Positions 15,567-25,355 are shown, counted from the first letter of the stretch. The stretch is DNA of 64,000 nucleotides from Anaerolineae bacterium (GCA_020851635.1 JADZCJ010000063.1:56071-120070), one strand, 5' to 3'. Translations and numbers: made by a program. The notes: generated from the letters alone by a model not told the origin.

Positions 15567-17819
15567 CTAATTGCAAGAATTGAGAAAATCGTCGGTGCCG
15601 AGCGCGAGATTGATGGGATATGTCGTCGGCGCTTCGCCAACTTCTATCGTCGGGTTGTTGTTCAGAATTGGTCCGCCTACGCCATCGGTAAAAATGTCAT
15701 AAGTGAAACCGCTGATGGTCACGCTGGCAAATGTGAACTCGTATGTTCCGGGCGAAATGTCGGTAAAGGCAAAAAAGCCGGTGGAGGTGGTGGTCGTCTG
15801 CATCGTCTCGCCGGTCGTGGTGTTGCGCACGCGCACGACGGCATTCGGCGCAAAGTCCTCAGATGGAGTCGTAGTGCAGTCGGCGGTGCCGAGACGGTCC
15901 GCAATCTGCGCGTAAATGTCCTGCATCGCCGCCGCATCCGAGACGGTATAAAAGTGACTGTTCTTGGGTTCGGAAGCGATAGCTTCCAGCGCATACGCGT
16001 TAAAATCTGTGCCAATTGCGATCGAAAAGATAATCACATCCGAGCGACCATCCCCGTTCAGGTCTTGCTTGGCTTGATTTGCTTCGGCAATCGCATCCTG
16101 CACCGCTTCCTTGTTGCATGGCGGGTCCGAGTAGGTGCTGCCCGTAAAGCCGGTCCAGCGCCCGTTGGTGCGGACATTTGCAATCCCGTCGGACGCCAGA
16201 ATGATGACGGGTTGATGTCCCGGGACATGGAACGATGGATCTATGACCATCTGACGTCCCACCAACAAGCCGCCCGCGATTGGAGTGCCGCTGTTGGCGT
16301 TCAGATTGTTGATGACATGATTGACACTTCCCGACGGATTATACGGTGAGACAGCTGCGCCGATATTGGAGCTTGTCAGTTCGTGCCGATTCTGTCCGAA
16401 CATGAACGTGCTGTAATTGCCTCCGCACGGCATACTGTATCTTGACGTCCCCTGATCACGGGGAAAAGTGGCGAGTCCGACCTTGTCGCCAAGCGTGGGC
16501 GAGACAATCGAGTTGAATGTGATGAGTGCGGTCTTGGCGAGCTTGAGTTTTTGGTTCGAGTTGCTGTTGCTGCAGTCGGTTGTGGTGCCGATGCAGTATC
16601 GCATACTGCCCGAAATGTCCAGCACGTGCATCACATCAACGGGAACTTGCGTGAGCGGAATTTGGAGCGGCGTCTGTTTAAAGATCTTGACCACGCCGAT
16701 CAACGAGCGTTCCATTTCCTGGGGTTCCCCGGGTTTGTTTGTTCTCACCCCAAAAAACGAGCAGGAACCCTGACACCGCGAGCTCGCCCACTGCTCGAAC
16801 TTGACCTGAATATGAGGCGAAGTCGCATTTGCAACACAACCGCTCCCGCTGGGATTGCAAACCTTTACTAATTCCATGCGCGCAAACCCAACGATCCTGT
16901 ATTCCGAATCGCTATTGCGAGCTGAATCATAGACCGGGACCGTAAAAGTCTGGCCCTGCTTGTTCTGGAATGTCGAAACAACCTGTCCCATCGTGGCTGT
17001 CGAGACCGACAGCCATTCCTCTACATACCAGGTGCCGCTGTTGGCGACCGTGTTCATGTTGGATTGAAGAGTAGAGCTATTTGCGCTCTGCCCCTTCCAA
17101 TGCACAAACCTGAAATTGGGCGGTCCGGAATCCCTCAGCCAGATCGTGAATTGATCGGTCGGAGCGCCTTCCTCAAAGCGAACATCGAGATTGCCATCGC
17201 CGTCCAGGTCCTGGAACATATCCTGGTTGATGACGATTGGAAAGAGTTCATCGGCACAACATGCACCGGTCGTCGGCGGACCGGGTGTGGGGTTGGTCAG
17301 GATCGGCGCCCCAAAAGATCTGCCGAGCGCGCCGACCGAGAGGGTGTGAATGCCGATCACCGACGCAAAGAACGAGGTAAATTCCTTGTCCACATTCACG
17401 TGCACGCCGACGACGGGATCGCCCGTCACCGCCGGAATTTTCAAAGGCGCGGCGAGATTCGAACCGTACGATGTGATCTCGGCGCTGTCAATGTGCGTCG
17501 AGTTGGACGTGTCGCGCGTCACATAGCGCACACTCAGATTCGCGGTCGTCGCGTCCGGATCAACGCCATTGTCCCGCAGATACTTTTTGACCACGTCGAG
17601 CACTTGCTTGTTGGTTGCCCTGGAACTGTCGCTTGGGTTGGGTCGGACCAGACGCTCGCTGCCCGCGCTTGCCGCCGCATCCACCGCATTCTGCACCTGG
17701 CGTCTTTGGGCATAGACATTGCCCCCATCCACTGCCAATGCCATAAACGCCAATAGCGCCACCAGCCCCAGCGCAATGATGACGACCGATTGACCTTCTT
17801 GTCGTTGATGTTCGTTCAT
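15567..17819 (-). CDS. tadG: TadG-like pilus protein with von Willebrand factor A domain
   Basis: A 750-residue exported protein. The N-terminus is the TadG signature: GQSVVIIALGLVALLAFMALAVDGGNVYAQRRQVQNAVDAAA split here by its hydrophobic core and the QNAVDAAA helix. The middle (about 410-630) is a VWA domain with MIDAS residues DISGS, the Thr in GTPIAGG and the Asp in ASDGIANV. A CarboxypepD/Cna-B-like beta domain (about 660-750, TTTGETMQTT, GTYEFTFASV) ends the protein. Two DxDGDGxxD-type loops (DLDGDGNLD and DLNGDGRSD) could bind calcium. ATG 17819 has GGGAGG upstream. It is probably a surface adhesin retained at the pilus base. Confidence 0.88.
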   Translation of the reverse strand: MNEHQRQEGQSVVIIALGLVALLAFMALAVDGGNVYAQRRQVQNAVDAAASAGSERLVRPNPSDSSRATNKQVLDVVKKYLRDNGVDPDATTANLSVRYVTRDTSNSTHIDSAEITSYGSNLAAPLKIPAVTGDPVVGVHVNVDKEFTSFFASVIGIHTLSVGALGRSFGAPILTNPTPGPPTTGACCADELFPIVINQDMFQDLDGDGNLDVRFEEGAPTDQFTIWLRDSGPPNFRFVHWKGQSANSSTLQSNMNTVANSGTWYVEEWLSVSTATMGQVVSTFQNKQGQTFTVPVYDSARNSDSEYRIVGFARMELVKVCNPSGSGCVANATSPHIQVKFEQWASSRCQGSCSFFGVRTNKPGEPQEMERSLIGVVKIFKQTPLQIPLTQVPVDVMHVLDISGSMRYCIGTTTDCSNSNSNQKLKLAKTALITFNSIVSPTLGDKVGLATFPRDQGTSRYSMPCGGNYSTFMFGQNRHELTSSNIGAAVSPYNPSGSVNHVINNLNANSGTPIAGGLLVGRQMVIDPSFHVPGHQPVIILASDGIANVRTNGRWTGFTGSTYSDPPCNKEAVQDAIAEANQAKQDLNGDGRSDVIIFSIAIGTDFNAYALEAIASEPKNSHFYTVSDAAAMQDIYAQIADRLGTADCTTTPSEDFAPNAVVRVRNTTTGETMQTTTTSTGFFAFTDISPGTYEFTFASVTISGFTYDIFTDGVGGPILNNNPTIEVGEAPTTYPINLALGTDDFLNSCN

Positions 17820-17905
17820 GATGTGCCTCCCATAGGAGTCTGCCCCGAAACCGCCCGGGTGCGCCCGGCTGTCGAGTTTCAAGCCAGGCGTTCCGGCATT
17901 GTTTC

Positions 17906-18415
17906 TTATTCGATCCTCATCACAGAGCGGCTATTCACCCAGATAGGACCCAGGAATGTGATGCCCCCACCGTTAAAAAATGATGCTCGCAAAGTTGGGA
18001 CGGGTACGCGATACCCGACATTGACTGTGATTTGTGCGCCCGACACGCGGGACGAGATGTCCGCCGGTTCCACCAGGACTGTTATTTCGCCCGCATCCTC
18101 CAGAGCTTCGCAGCTCGCTGAACTTCCACCCATCATCACCCCGGTGCTGCAAATGTGCGTGACGACCTCATCATAAGTCACTTGCGGGTCTCCAATGACA
18201 AAACGCGCTCCTTCGCGCGAAGCAGAGGTCGTGGTCAACCACGCAAAAAAGCCCCACGCCATTCCGGCGAGACCGAGAAACAACAAGAGCAGCACACCGA
18301 TTGACAACGAAAATTCGATTAGCGCCTGCCCCCGCTCGCCGCCGTTTTGCTGTGCGCCCGCCCGGCGCAAACCGAATTGTCGGCGGTGAGAGCGAGGTAT
18401 GAACTCGAATCGCAT
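17906..18415 (-). CDS. tadE: TadE-like pseudopilin
   Basis: A 169-residue minor pilin. After a basic 28-residue leader comes ERGQALIEFSLSIGVLLLLF: the G-Q-x-L-x-E-F pattern with Glu at +5 and a hydrophobic helix is the type IVb pseudopilin cleavage region. The rest is a small exported domain with four cysteines (ICSTGVMMGGSSASCEA). It would be processed by a TadV-like peptidase, for which no gene is visible in this window. It begins 18 bases after the other tadE-like gene. Confidence 0.85.
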   Translation of the reverse strand: MRFEFIPRSHRRQFGLRRAGAQQNGGERGQALIEFSLSIGVLLLLFLGLAGMAWGFFAWLTTTSASREGARFVIGDPQVTYDEVVTHICSTGVMMGGSSASCEALEDAGEITVLVEPADISSRVSGAQITVNVGYRVPVPTLRASFFNGGGITFLGPIWVNSRSVMRIE

Positions 18416-18433
18416 GACTCTATTCCCGGGTCC

Positions 18434-18949
18434 TCAGGACGGCAAGCACGCTTGTTGCTCTGCTTCGCGGATCGGCATGCCGACCGAATAGCGGATCAAA
18501 TATTTGTTGGGCAAGCCCATCCGTCCAAACAGGGGCAAAGACATTGTGCTGGAAAAGGTGGTGAGACTGTAGGCGACAGTCGCCGTAATCGGACAATTGG
18601 CGTAAAAGGGTTTGGACGCCGTCGGTTTTGTAATAGACAGTTCCCGCAAATCCAGCTTGTTGGCGAGGGCTTCTCCCTTGATGCGTTCGGAATATTCAAA
18701 ACATCTGCCGCCAAACTCGGTGCCGTCGTCTTCATCCATCAAAGCGGTAGTGCAGTCCACGACTTCGGGGTATAACGTCGCATAGCTGGCGCCTTCACGA
18801 GCTGAATTGATGAGAGCGATATAGGCGTTAAAGGCCTGCGCGATTTCGATGGCGCCCAGCAGGAGGAGCAAAAGAAATGGAAAAATCACGGCGACCTCGA
18901 CAAGACTCTGACCGTGTTCTTTTCCCCCGAGATGTTTTATTCGATGCAT
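18434..18949 (-). CDS. TadE-like pseudopilin, first gene of the pilus operon
   Basis: A 171-residue paralogue of the next gene. KEHGQSLVEVAVIFPFLLLLLLG carries the prepilin cleavage site (after HG), Glu at the expected position and the hydrophobic helix; the exported part begins AFNAYIALINSAREGASYA and has several cysteines (VVDCTTAL, GRCFEY, YANCPI, QQACLPS). It opens the roughly 12-kb run of co-directional genes down to comF. Its ATG has no clear ribosome site, and a terminator-like hairpin lies 17 bases upstream. Confidence 0.85.
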   Translation of the reverse strand: MHRIKHLGGKEHGQSLVEVAVIFPFLLLLLLGAIEIAQAFNAYIALINSAREGASYATLYPEVVDCTTALMDEDDGTEFGGRCFEYSERIKGEALANKLDLRELSITKPTASKPFYANCPITATVAYSLTTFSSTMSLPLFGRMGLPNKYLIRYSVGMPIREAEQQACLPS

Positions 18950-18966
18950 CGCCGCTCACTATGGGT

Positions 18967-19004
18967 AAAAAAAATTCAAGGGGTGGCATAACGCCCCCCT
19001 TGAA
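18967..19004 (-). terminator. Hairpin plus T8 directly upstream of the pilus operon
   Basis: On the minus strand TTCAAGGGG (19004-18996) pairs with CCCCTTGAA (18983-18975), 12-base loop, followed by eight T residues. It can end transcripts from the kinase-regulator operon upstream, but because it overlaps the predicted start of the pilus transcript it could also act as a leader attenuator. Confidence 0.8.
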
Positions 19005-19007
19005 ATT

Positions 19008-19035
19008 ATTATATCTTGCGTTCCAGCTGCAACAA
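19008..19035 (-). promoter_or_regulatory. Candidate promoter of the tad operon
   Basis: On the minus strand TTGTTG (19035-19030) and TATAAT (19013-19008) are 16 bases apart. The start point would fall near 19001, within the first arm of the terminator-like hairpin. Confidence 0.55.
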
Positions 19036-19147
19036 TGAGAAAACGGTACTTGTGTTGTGTTGTTTGGCGTCAATTTAACGGATTATGACGCATCAGAGAG
19101 TTGCAGTTGCGTAACGGTCTGACCCGTTATTCTTTGAGTGGTCGCGC

Positions 19148-20203
19148 TCACGTCGCCGGAATCAGCACCCGCACGCGCGTGCCGCGTCCCGTCGCGCTCT
19201 GATAGTTAATGTTTCCTCCCAGCATCTCGACTCGTTTCTCGAGTGTCACCAGACCGGAACTTCCGCGCTCGCGAGCGCGCGCAAGGACTTGGGCGGCATC
19301 ATACCCGCTCCCGTCATCCTCGACAATCACCACAGTCGGCTCGGCGTTCAAGTCCAGCGTCACCTGCACCCGCGAGGCATGGGCGTGCTTGGCGACATTG
19401 TTGACGAGTTCCTGAACGGCGCGAAAGATCGTCACTTCGATATATGGCGCAAGGGCACGGTCTCCGTTCAAATTCAGCGTGACGGGCAGTTTGTTCACCG
19501 TTTCGAATTGCTGAGTATAGCGGCGGATCGTCGGCAAAAGCCCGAGGTCGTCCAGCATCATCGGACGCAGGGCAAAAATAAAGTCGCGCACCCGTTGAAA
19601 GGTGACGTTGGCGGAGGTCTTGAGCTGTCCCAGCTCTGTGCGGGCGCGGGAGGGTTCCGAATCAAAGAGCCGCTCTACAATTTCGGCTTGCAGAATCAAA
19701 TTGGTCAGGGATTGCGCGGGTCCATCGTGCATTTGCTGGGCGAGTCGCTGGCGTTCCGATTCCTGCGCTTCGATCGTCTGAATCACCGCATCGTGGTCGG
19801 AAACAAGATGCCCGGGTGAAGACTCGCCCGCCTCGCGGTCAACCGATTCCGCCATCCGCAAAGACAGGTCATGCAGTTTCCGCAGTTGCTGGATGTAGCG
19901 GTCGAGCTGCCGATGTTTGGCTTGGAATTGCTCCAACTGCGAGCGCATCAACAACAGCTTGAGCTGTGCGTCCCGTTCGTTTGCATACGTTTGGCGCACA
20001 TCCTCGCGCGTGTATGATTCAAAGTTTGCTTCCACCTGACGCAGGCGCGAGGACATTTCGAGTTGTTTTTGTCCCTGCCGTTCGATTTCAGAAGAGGTCT
20101 GGCGAATCAAAACTTCAATCTCGCGCAGTTCGATGCGGAGCTGTTCTATTTCTGAAAGAAATTCAGAAGCGGTGTTTTGCAATTGCAGGGTATCCGTTGG
20201 CAT
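19148..20203 (-). CDS. Sensor histidine kinase, DegS/NarX type (HisKA_3), canonical
   Basis: A 351-residue cytoplasmic kinase without membrane segments. Residues 5-125 form a long coiled coil rich in E, Q, R and L, as in DegS. The phospho-acceptor box RQRLAQQMHDGPAQSLTN has His159 followed by Asp and a Gln five residues on. The ATPase part has the N box ELVNNVAKHAHAS, DDGSGYD and GLVTLEKRVEMLGG. I chose ATG 20203; a GTG at 20296 would add 31 residues and overlap the regulator gene by 28 bases. It presumably phosphorylates the LuxR-type regulator encoded just upstream. Its stop is followed by the hairpin before the tad operon. Confidence 0.9.
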   Translation of the reverse strand: MPTDTLQLQNTASEFLSEIEQLRIELREIEVLIRQTSSEIERQGQKQLEMSSRLRQVEANFESYTREDVRQTYANERDAQLKLLLMRSQLEQFQAKHRQLDRYIQQLRKLHDLSLRMAESVDREAGESSPGHLVSDHDAVIQTIEAQESERQRLAQQMHDGPAQSLTNLILQAEIVERLFDSEPSRARTELGQLKTSANVTFQRVRDFIFALRPMMLDDLGLLPTIRRYTQQFETVNKLPVTLNLNGDRALAPYIEVTIFRAVQELVNNVAKHAHASRVQVTLDLNAEPTVVIVEDDGSGYDAAQVLARARERGSSGLVTLEKRVEMLGGNINYQSATGRGTRVRVLIPAT

Positions 20204-20268
20204 GGGCGGGCGATGGGTTTCGGATCGCAGGGACCGGCTGTGAGCGGAAACTCTTTTTTTTCCAAAAC

Positions 20269-21102
20269 TTATTTTGTGTCTTGAAGACGGATCCACCCGC
20301 GCCGCAGCGCATATACCGCGGCTTGGGTGCGGTCGTTGACGGCGAGTTTTCGCAAAATCGAGGTCATGTGATTCTTGACGGTTTGACGGCTGATGCCGAG
20401 CGCCTTGGCAATTTCCTTGTTGCTCAACCCGCGCGTAATCAAACGCAGGATCTCCATTTCGCGCGCCGAGAGCGAACGAAACGATTCTTCGGGTGCATCT
20501 TCGACGCCGCTTTGGATCGTCTCGAATTGCGTGATCAGCCAGCTGGCGACCTGGGGTTTGGCAAGGACCTGGTCATTGATGGCATAATTGCCGCCGCTGA
20601 CCGTGCGGATGGCATTGAGCAGCTCGGCCGGCGCCACCTCTTTGGGAAAGTAGCCAAAAGCGCCCGCGCGGACCGCATGGAGCATTTGCTCGTCGTCGTG
20701 ATACGCTGTCAAAATGATCACGGCAGTGTTTTGGCGCTGCGAGGTGAGCTCGCGCGTTGCCTGCAGCCCGTTAATGAGCGGCAGGTTCACGTCCATCAGA
20801 ATGACCTGGGGCTCGAGGGCATGTGCCATATCGAGAGCTTCTTGACCGTCCTGCGCTTCGCCGATGACCTCGATGGCGTCGTCCAATTCCAACACGCCGC
20901 GCAGTCCGCCGCGAAAGAGCGGATGGTCGTCCACAATCAAAACGGAAATTTTCGACTCGCCGTCTTTTGCTTTGTCTTTGGCTTCCGCTTTTTTATCGGC
21001 ACGGGGTTGTTTTGCCGTTGCGCGCGTTTTTGCCGGTTTGTCCTTTGCCGGTGCGTGTGCCCGCGCGGAATGTCCGCGCGCGCTTGATGTCTGTGTGCTC
21101 AT
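20269..21102 (-). CDS. NarL/LuxR family response regulator with basic N-terminal extension
   Basis: A 277-residue regulator. Residues 1-50 are a Lys/Ala/Arg-rich extension (KDKPAKTRATAKQPRADKK), 52-170 the receiver (VLIVDDHPLFRGGL, acceptor VILMDVNLPLING), and 205-270 a LuxR-type helix-turn-helix (LSAREMEILRLITRGLSNKE, IAKALGISRQTVKNHM). AGGAGAATC before ATG 21102 makes this start very credible, although it forces a 110-base overlap with the upstream kinase gene in another frame. The location upstream of the tad operon makes that operon a candidate target. Confidence 0.92.
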   Translation of the reverse strand: MSTQTSSARGHSARAHAPAKDKPAKTRATAKQPRADKKAEAKDKAKDGESKISVLIVDDHPLFRGGLRGVLELDDAIEVIGEAQDGQEALDMAHALEPQVILMDVNLPLINGLQATRELTSQRQNTAVIILTAYHDDEQMLHAVRAGAFGYFPKEVAPAELLNAIRTVSGGNYAINDQVLAKPQVASWLITQFETIQSGVEDAPEESFRSLSAREMEILRLITRGLSNKEIAKALGISRQTVKNHMTSILRKLAVNDRTQAAVYALRRGWIRLQDTK

Positions 21103-21823
21103 GATTCTCCTGCCCTCCCCCTGGATTAGAGTCGGTCGAATGTCCGTGATAAGGAATCGTGGTCACGACGCGAACGCCCTGACCATTCTGCGAAAACAGT
21201 TGTAACTGACCGCCCAACAATTCCGCGCGATCTCGCATGGCAATCAGACCCAGTTGACGCTTGTTGCGAAATGATTCCTGGCGCGGGGTGAACCCGCGCC
21301 CGTTATCCTGAATGGTCAGCTGCACATGATTTCGTGTCTGCGCCAATTCGACGCGCACGCGCGTCGCTTTGGAATGGATTTGCACGTTGGTCAGCGCTTC
21401 CTGCAAAATCCGAAACAGGGTGATTTCAATGGTCATCGGATATCGGGCGTGGAACTTGTCACAGCCGCGGCACTCGGTGCGCATCCCGGTGAGTTCTCTG
21501 AACTTTATCAAGTATTGATGAATACTCGGACCCAGCCCCATCTCCTCCAACAAGGGCGGTTGAAGCTCCGCAACAAAATTCTTGAGCTGCGCCAGCCCCT
21601 GACGCAATTCGTCCCGCAGCGCGCTCAACCCCGCAATCGCAAGCTGCGAATCTTGTTTCAAAAGCGGTAGCGAATATTCCACTTCCATCAACGCGTTGGC
21701 GAGGGTTTGCCCGGGTCCGTGCATCAAGGCGTGCGCGAGCCGCTGACGTTCTTCCTCTTGCAGTTGCAGAAACGTGGACGGATCAAGCGTTGATGCGTCC
21801 ACGGCGGGTCCATGTGCTTTCAT
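20993..21823 (-). CDS. DegS/NarX-type histidine kinase with degenerate phospho-acceptor box
   Basis: A 276-residue kinase-like protein with almost no sensor region (about 20 residues before the dimerisation helix). The H box reads RQRLAHALMHGPGQTLAN. Aligned without gaps to the sister kinase (RLAQQMHDGPAQSL), the acceptor His is Met34 and the following Asp is His35, while the Gln is kept. The ATPase part looks intact: ALTNVQIHSKAT, QDNGRGF, GLIAMRDRAELLGG. An extra CRGC pair lies near residue 115. The promoter at 21840-21868 supports ATG 21823. It could be a phosphatase or an allosteric partner of the canonical kinase. The last 36 codons overlap the regulator gene. Confidence 0.85.
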   Translation of the reverse strand: MKAHGPAVDASTLDPSTFLQLQEEERQRLAHALMHGPGQTLANALMEVEYSLPLLKQDSQLAIAGLSALRDELRQGLAQLKNFVAELQPPLLEEMGLGPSIHQYLIKFRELTGMRTECRGCDKFHARYPMTIEITLFRILQEALTNVQIHSKATRVRVELAQTRNHVQLTIQDNGRGFTPRQESFRNKRQLGLIAMRDRAELLGGQLQLFSQNGQGVRVVTTIPYHGHSTDSNPGGGQENHEHTDIKRARTFRAGTRTGKGQTGKNARNGKTTPCR

Positions 21824-21839
21824 TCTCGTTTGAAAATCG

Positions 21840-21868
21840 AGTATATCATTCAGACAGAGGGGGCGCAA
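21840..21868 (-). promoter_or_regulatory. Promoter of the kinase-regulator-kinase operon
   Basis: On the minus strand TTGCGC (21868-21863) and TATACT (21845-21840) have exactly 17 bases between them. Transcription should start about 10 bases before ATG 21823, leaving almost no leader. Confidence 0.6.
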
Positions 21869-21999
21869 GAGGTTAATTGTCCCAAGCGCCGTCCACAAAA
21901 TGACTCTCGGTTTCGAGTCCCGCCGCGCCTCAAGGAGCCGGTTCCACCCAGTGGCTTGGTCGCTTTTACCTGTGTTGGCGGCTCGCGCGAAAAAATCTC

Positions 22000-22028
22000 T
22001 TGCCTAATTTTGGCTCTCATGCTACACT
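22000..22028 (+). promoter_or_regulatory. Promoter of the membrane protein gene at 22039
   Basis: TTGCCT (22000-22005), a 17-base spacer ending in TGC, then TACACT (22023-22028). Start codon 22039 is only 10 bases after the -10 box, so the transcript is nearly leaderless. Confidence 0.6.
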
Positions 22029-22038
22029 CGCCGCGATT

Positions 22039-22935
22039 ATGGGATCCCGACTGCCGCAGCCCGTGGTTGGGCGGCGCATTGCCTTGGAGTTGCGCTCAGC
22101 GCGCCCCCTCACGTGGCTGGGTCCGATTGCCGCCACTCTGTGCGGCGCGTTGGCAGCCAGCGGCTTGGTCCTTTCGGGTGAGACCATCTTGCGCGTCGCC
22201 ATCGCGATTCTGTTGACTGACCCGCTTCTCGGCGCCTGGCGCGCCGCGTGGGTCAACACGGACTGGCGGCGTCCGATGCGCGGCTGGCAAGCGACCCCCA
22301 CGCGCGCCTGGATGCTGGTCCCGTATGCGCGTCTCGGCTCCCCCGCAGCGCGGTTTTCACAATGGCTCTCGTCACGCAGCAACTTTTGGCGTCAGGCGGT
22401 CATCCCGTATGTGGGTCAGTCGCTCACCGCGCTGCTGGTCACGGGCGTAATCGCGCTCTTTATCGCGCTGGCGCTCGGCACAGCCACCTTTATTCTCACC
22501 CTCGCCGTGCTGTTGTTTGCGCCGCTGGAAAGTGAACTGGGTGAAAATGGCGCGGGACGCTGGCTGCGCGCGGGCGCAGAAATTGGGATGGCGTGGCTGA
22601 TCGGCGACGCCGCGGTTTCGCGCGCCCTGCCGCCGTTGGACGCGGCGCTCGTCGCGCTCTTGTTTGCGGTCAGCTATCGCGGACTGCTCTCGGTAGAATC
22701 GCGCCCGCGTCTGGGTTTTGCCATTCTCAATCTCTCTCAGGTATTGGTGATTGTCCTGCTCGTTGCGCGGGGCGCTTTTATTAACGCCACCATTGCCGCG
22801 CTCGCGTTAGGCGCGCTCGTCCTTTGGGAAACGTTGGTCCGCGCAGAGCGCGAAACGGCGTCCGCTTTTATGCGCCGCGCCCAATGGTTTTTGCTCGTCG
22901 CAATGGTCATGGCTGCCCTGGGCATTGCTCCCTGA
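22039..22935 (+). CDS. Integral membrane protein of unknown function
   Basis: A 298-residue protein that I do not recognise. Hydrophobic segments are visible at about 25-48 (LTWLGPIAATLCGALAASGL), 55-65, 125-165 (two helices: LLVTGVIALFIALALG and FILTLAVLLFAPLE), 180-220, 230-260 (VLVIVLLVARGAFINATIAA) and near the end (FLLVAMVMAALGI). Basic loops occur between the early helices (RAAWVNTDWRRPMRGW). There is no catalytic motif. The promoter dictates ATG 22039 rather than the upstream ATG at 22000. It is followed 18 bases later by the phosphoesterase gene and is probably in one transcript with it. Confidence 0.7.
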   Translation: MGSRLPQPVVGRRIALELRSARPLTWLGPIAATLCGALAASGLVLSGETILRVAIAILLTDPLLGAWRAAWVNTDWRRPMRGWQATPTRAWMLVPYARLGSPAARFSQWLSSRSNFWRQAVIPYVGQSLTALLVTGVIALFIALALGTATFILTLAVLLFAPLESELGENGAGRWLRAGAEIGMAWLIGDAAVSRALPPLDAALVALLFAVSYRGLLSVESRPRLGFAILNLSQVLVIVLLVARGAFINATIAALALGALVLWETLVRAERETASAFMRRAQWFLLVAMVMAALGIAP

Positions 22936-22953
22936 GTTCCTCTCTCCCCACAC

Positions 22954-23490
22954 ATGAAAATCGGAGTTATCGCCGACACCCACATTCCGGACTTGCGTCG
23001 TTCGCTGCCGGCGCGCGTGATGGAGATTTTTTCATCCGTCGAAATAGTCCTGCATGCCGGAGACATTACATCCCTCCAGGTCCTGCAGCAGCTCCAGGAA
23101 TCCGTGTCCCTCACCTTTGCTGTCTATGGCGAGAGTGATTCCCCCGAAGTCCGGACGTATCTCCAGGAATCACAGGTGTTGGAATTTGGCGGACTGCGCG
23201 TGGGGCTTGTGCATGGGAACCGCGAACTGCGCGGCAGCTGGAACGAGCGCTTGGCGAAACTCTTGCGCCGCGACCCATACACCCCCGAGTTTATTCATTA
23301 TATCCTCTCCCGATTCAGCCATGTGGACGCGATTGTCTTTGGGCACACCCATGTGCCATACGCCAAAGTTCACGAGGGCGTCTTTTTATTCAATCCCGGC
23401 TCGATCAACCCCTCCAACAACACCGAACCCAGTGTCGGACTGCTGGAAATCACCTCTCGCGGGATTCGGGGTCGCGTGCTTCCAATCTGA
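22954..23490 (+). CDS. YfcE/MJ0936-type metallophosphoesterase
   Basis: A 178-residue calcineurin-like phosphodiesterase. Metal ligands visible are Asp and His in IADTHIPDL, Asp in HAGDIT, His in LVHGNREL and the FGHTHVPY pair. The usual GNCD ligand segment (Asn) is replaced by YGESD, that is Glu in the position of the metal-bridging Asn. The family hydrolyses phosphodiesters, with substrates mostly undefined. It is the last gene before a bidirectional terminator shared with groEL. Confidence 0.88.
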   Translation: MKIGVIADTHIPDLRRSLPARVMEIFSSVEIVLHAGDITSLQVLQQLQESVSLTFAVYGESDSPEVRTYLQESQVLEFGGLRVGLVHGNRELRGSWNERLAKLLRRDPYTPEFIHYILSRFSHVDAIVFGHTHVPYAKVHEGVFLFNPGSINPSNNTEPSVGLLEITSRGIRGRVLPI

Positions 23491-23502
23491 ATTCTATTCG
23501 CC

Positions 23503-23547
23503 CAAAACAAAAAACCGCGTCTTGTGCGAGACGCGGTTTTTGTTTTG
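23503..23547. terminator. Bidirectional terminator between the phosphoesterase and groEL
   Basis: CAAAACAAAAAACCGCGTC (23503-23521) pairs with GACGCGGTTTTTGTTTTG (23530-23547) with one bulged A; A-rich and T-rich flanks serve both strands. The design closely resembles the terminator at 323-369. Confidence 0.9.
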
Positions 23548-23584
23548 CTTGGATTTGACGGCGTGTGGTTTGTCCGTTCGCCGA

Positions 23585-25353
<1,769 letters not shown>

Positions 25354-25355
<2 letters not shown>

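Noticed and set aside
21102..21102. Treating the regulator's basic N-terminus as a misannotated start
   Set aside because: AGGAGA with good spacing precedes this ATG and no later ATG lies before the receiver domain, so the overlap with the kinase gene is accepted as real.
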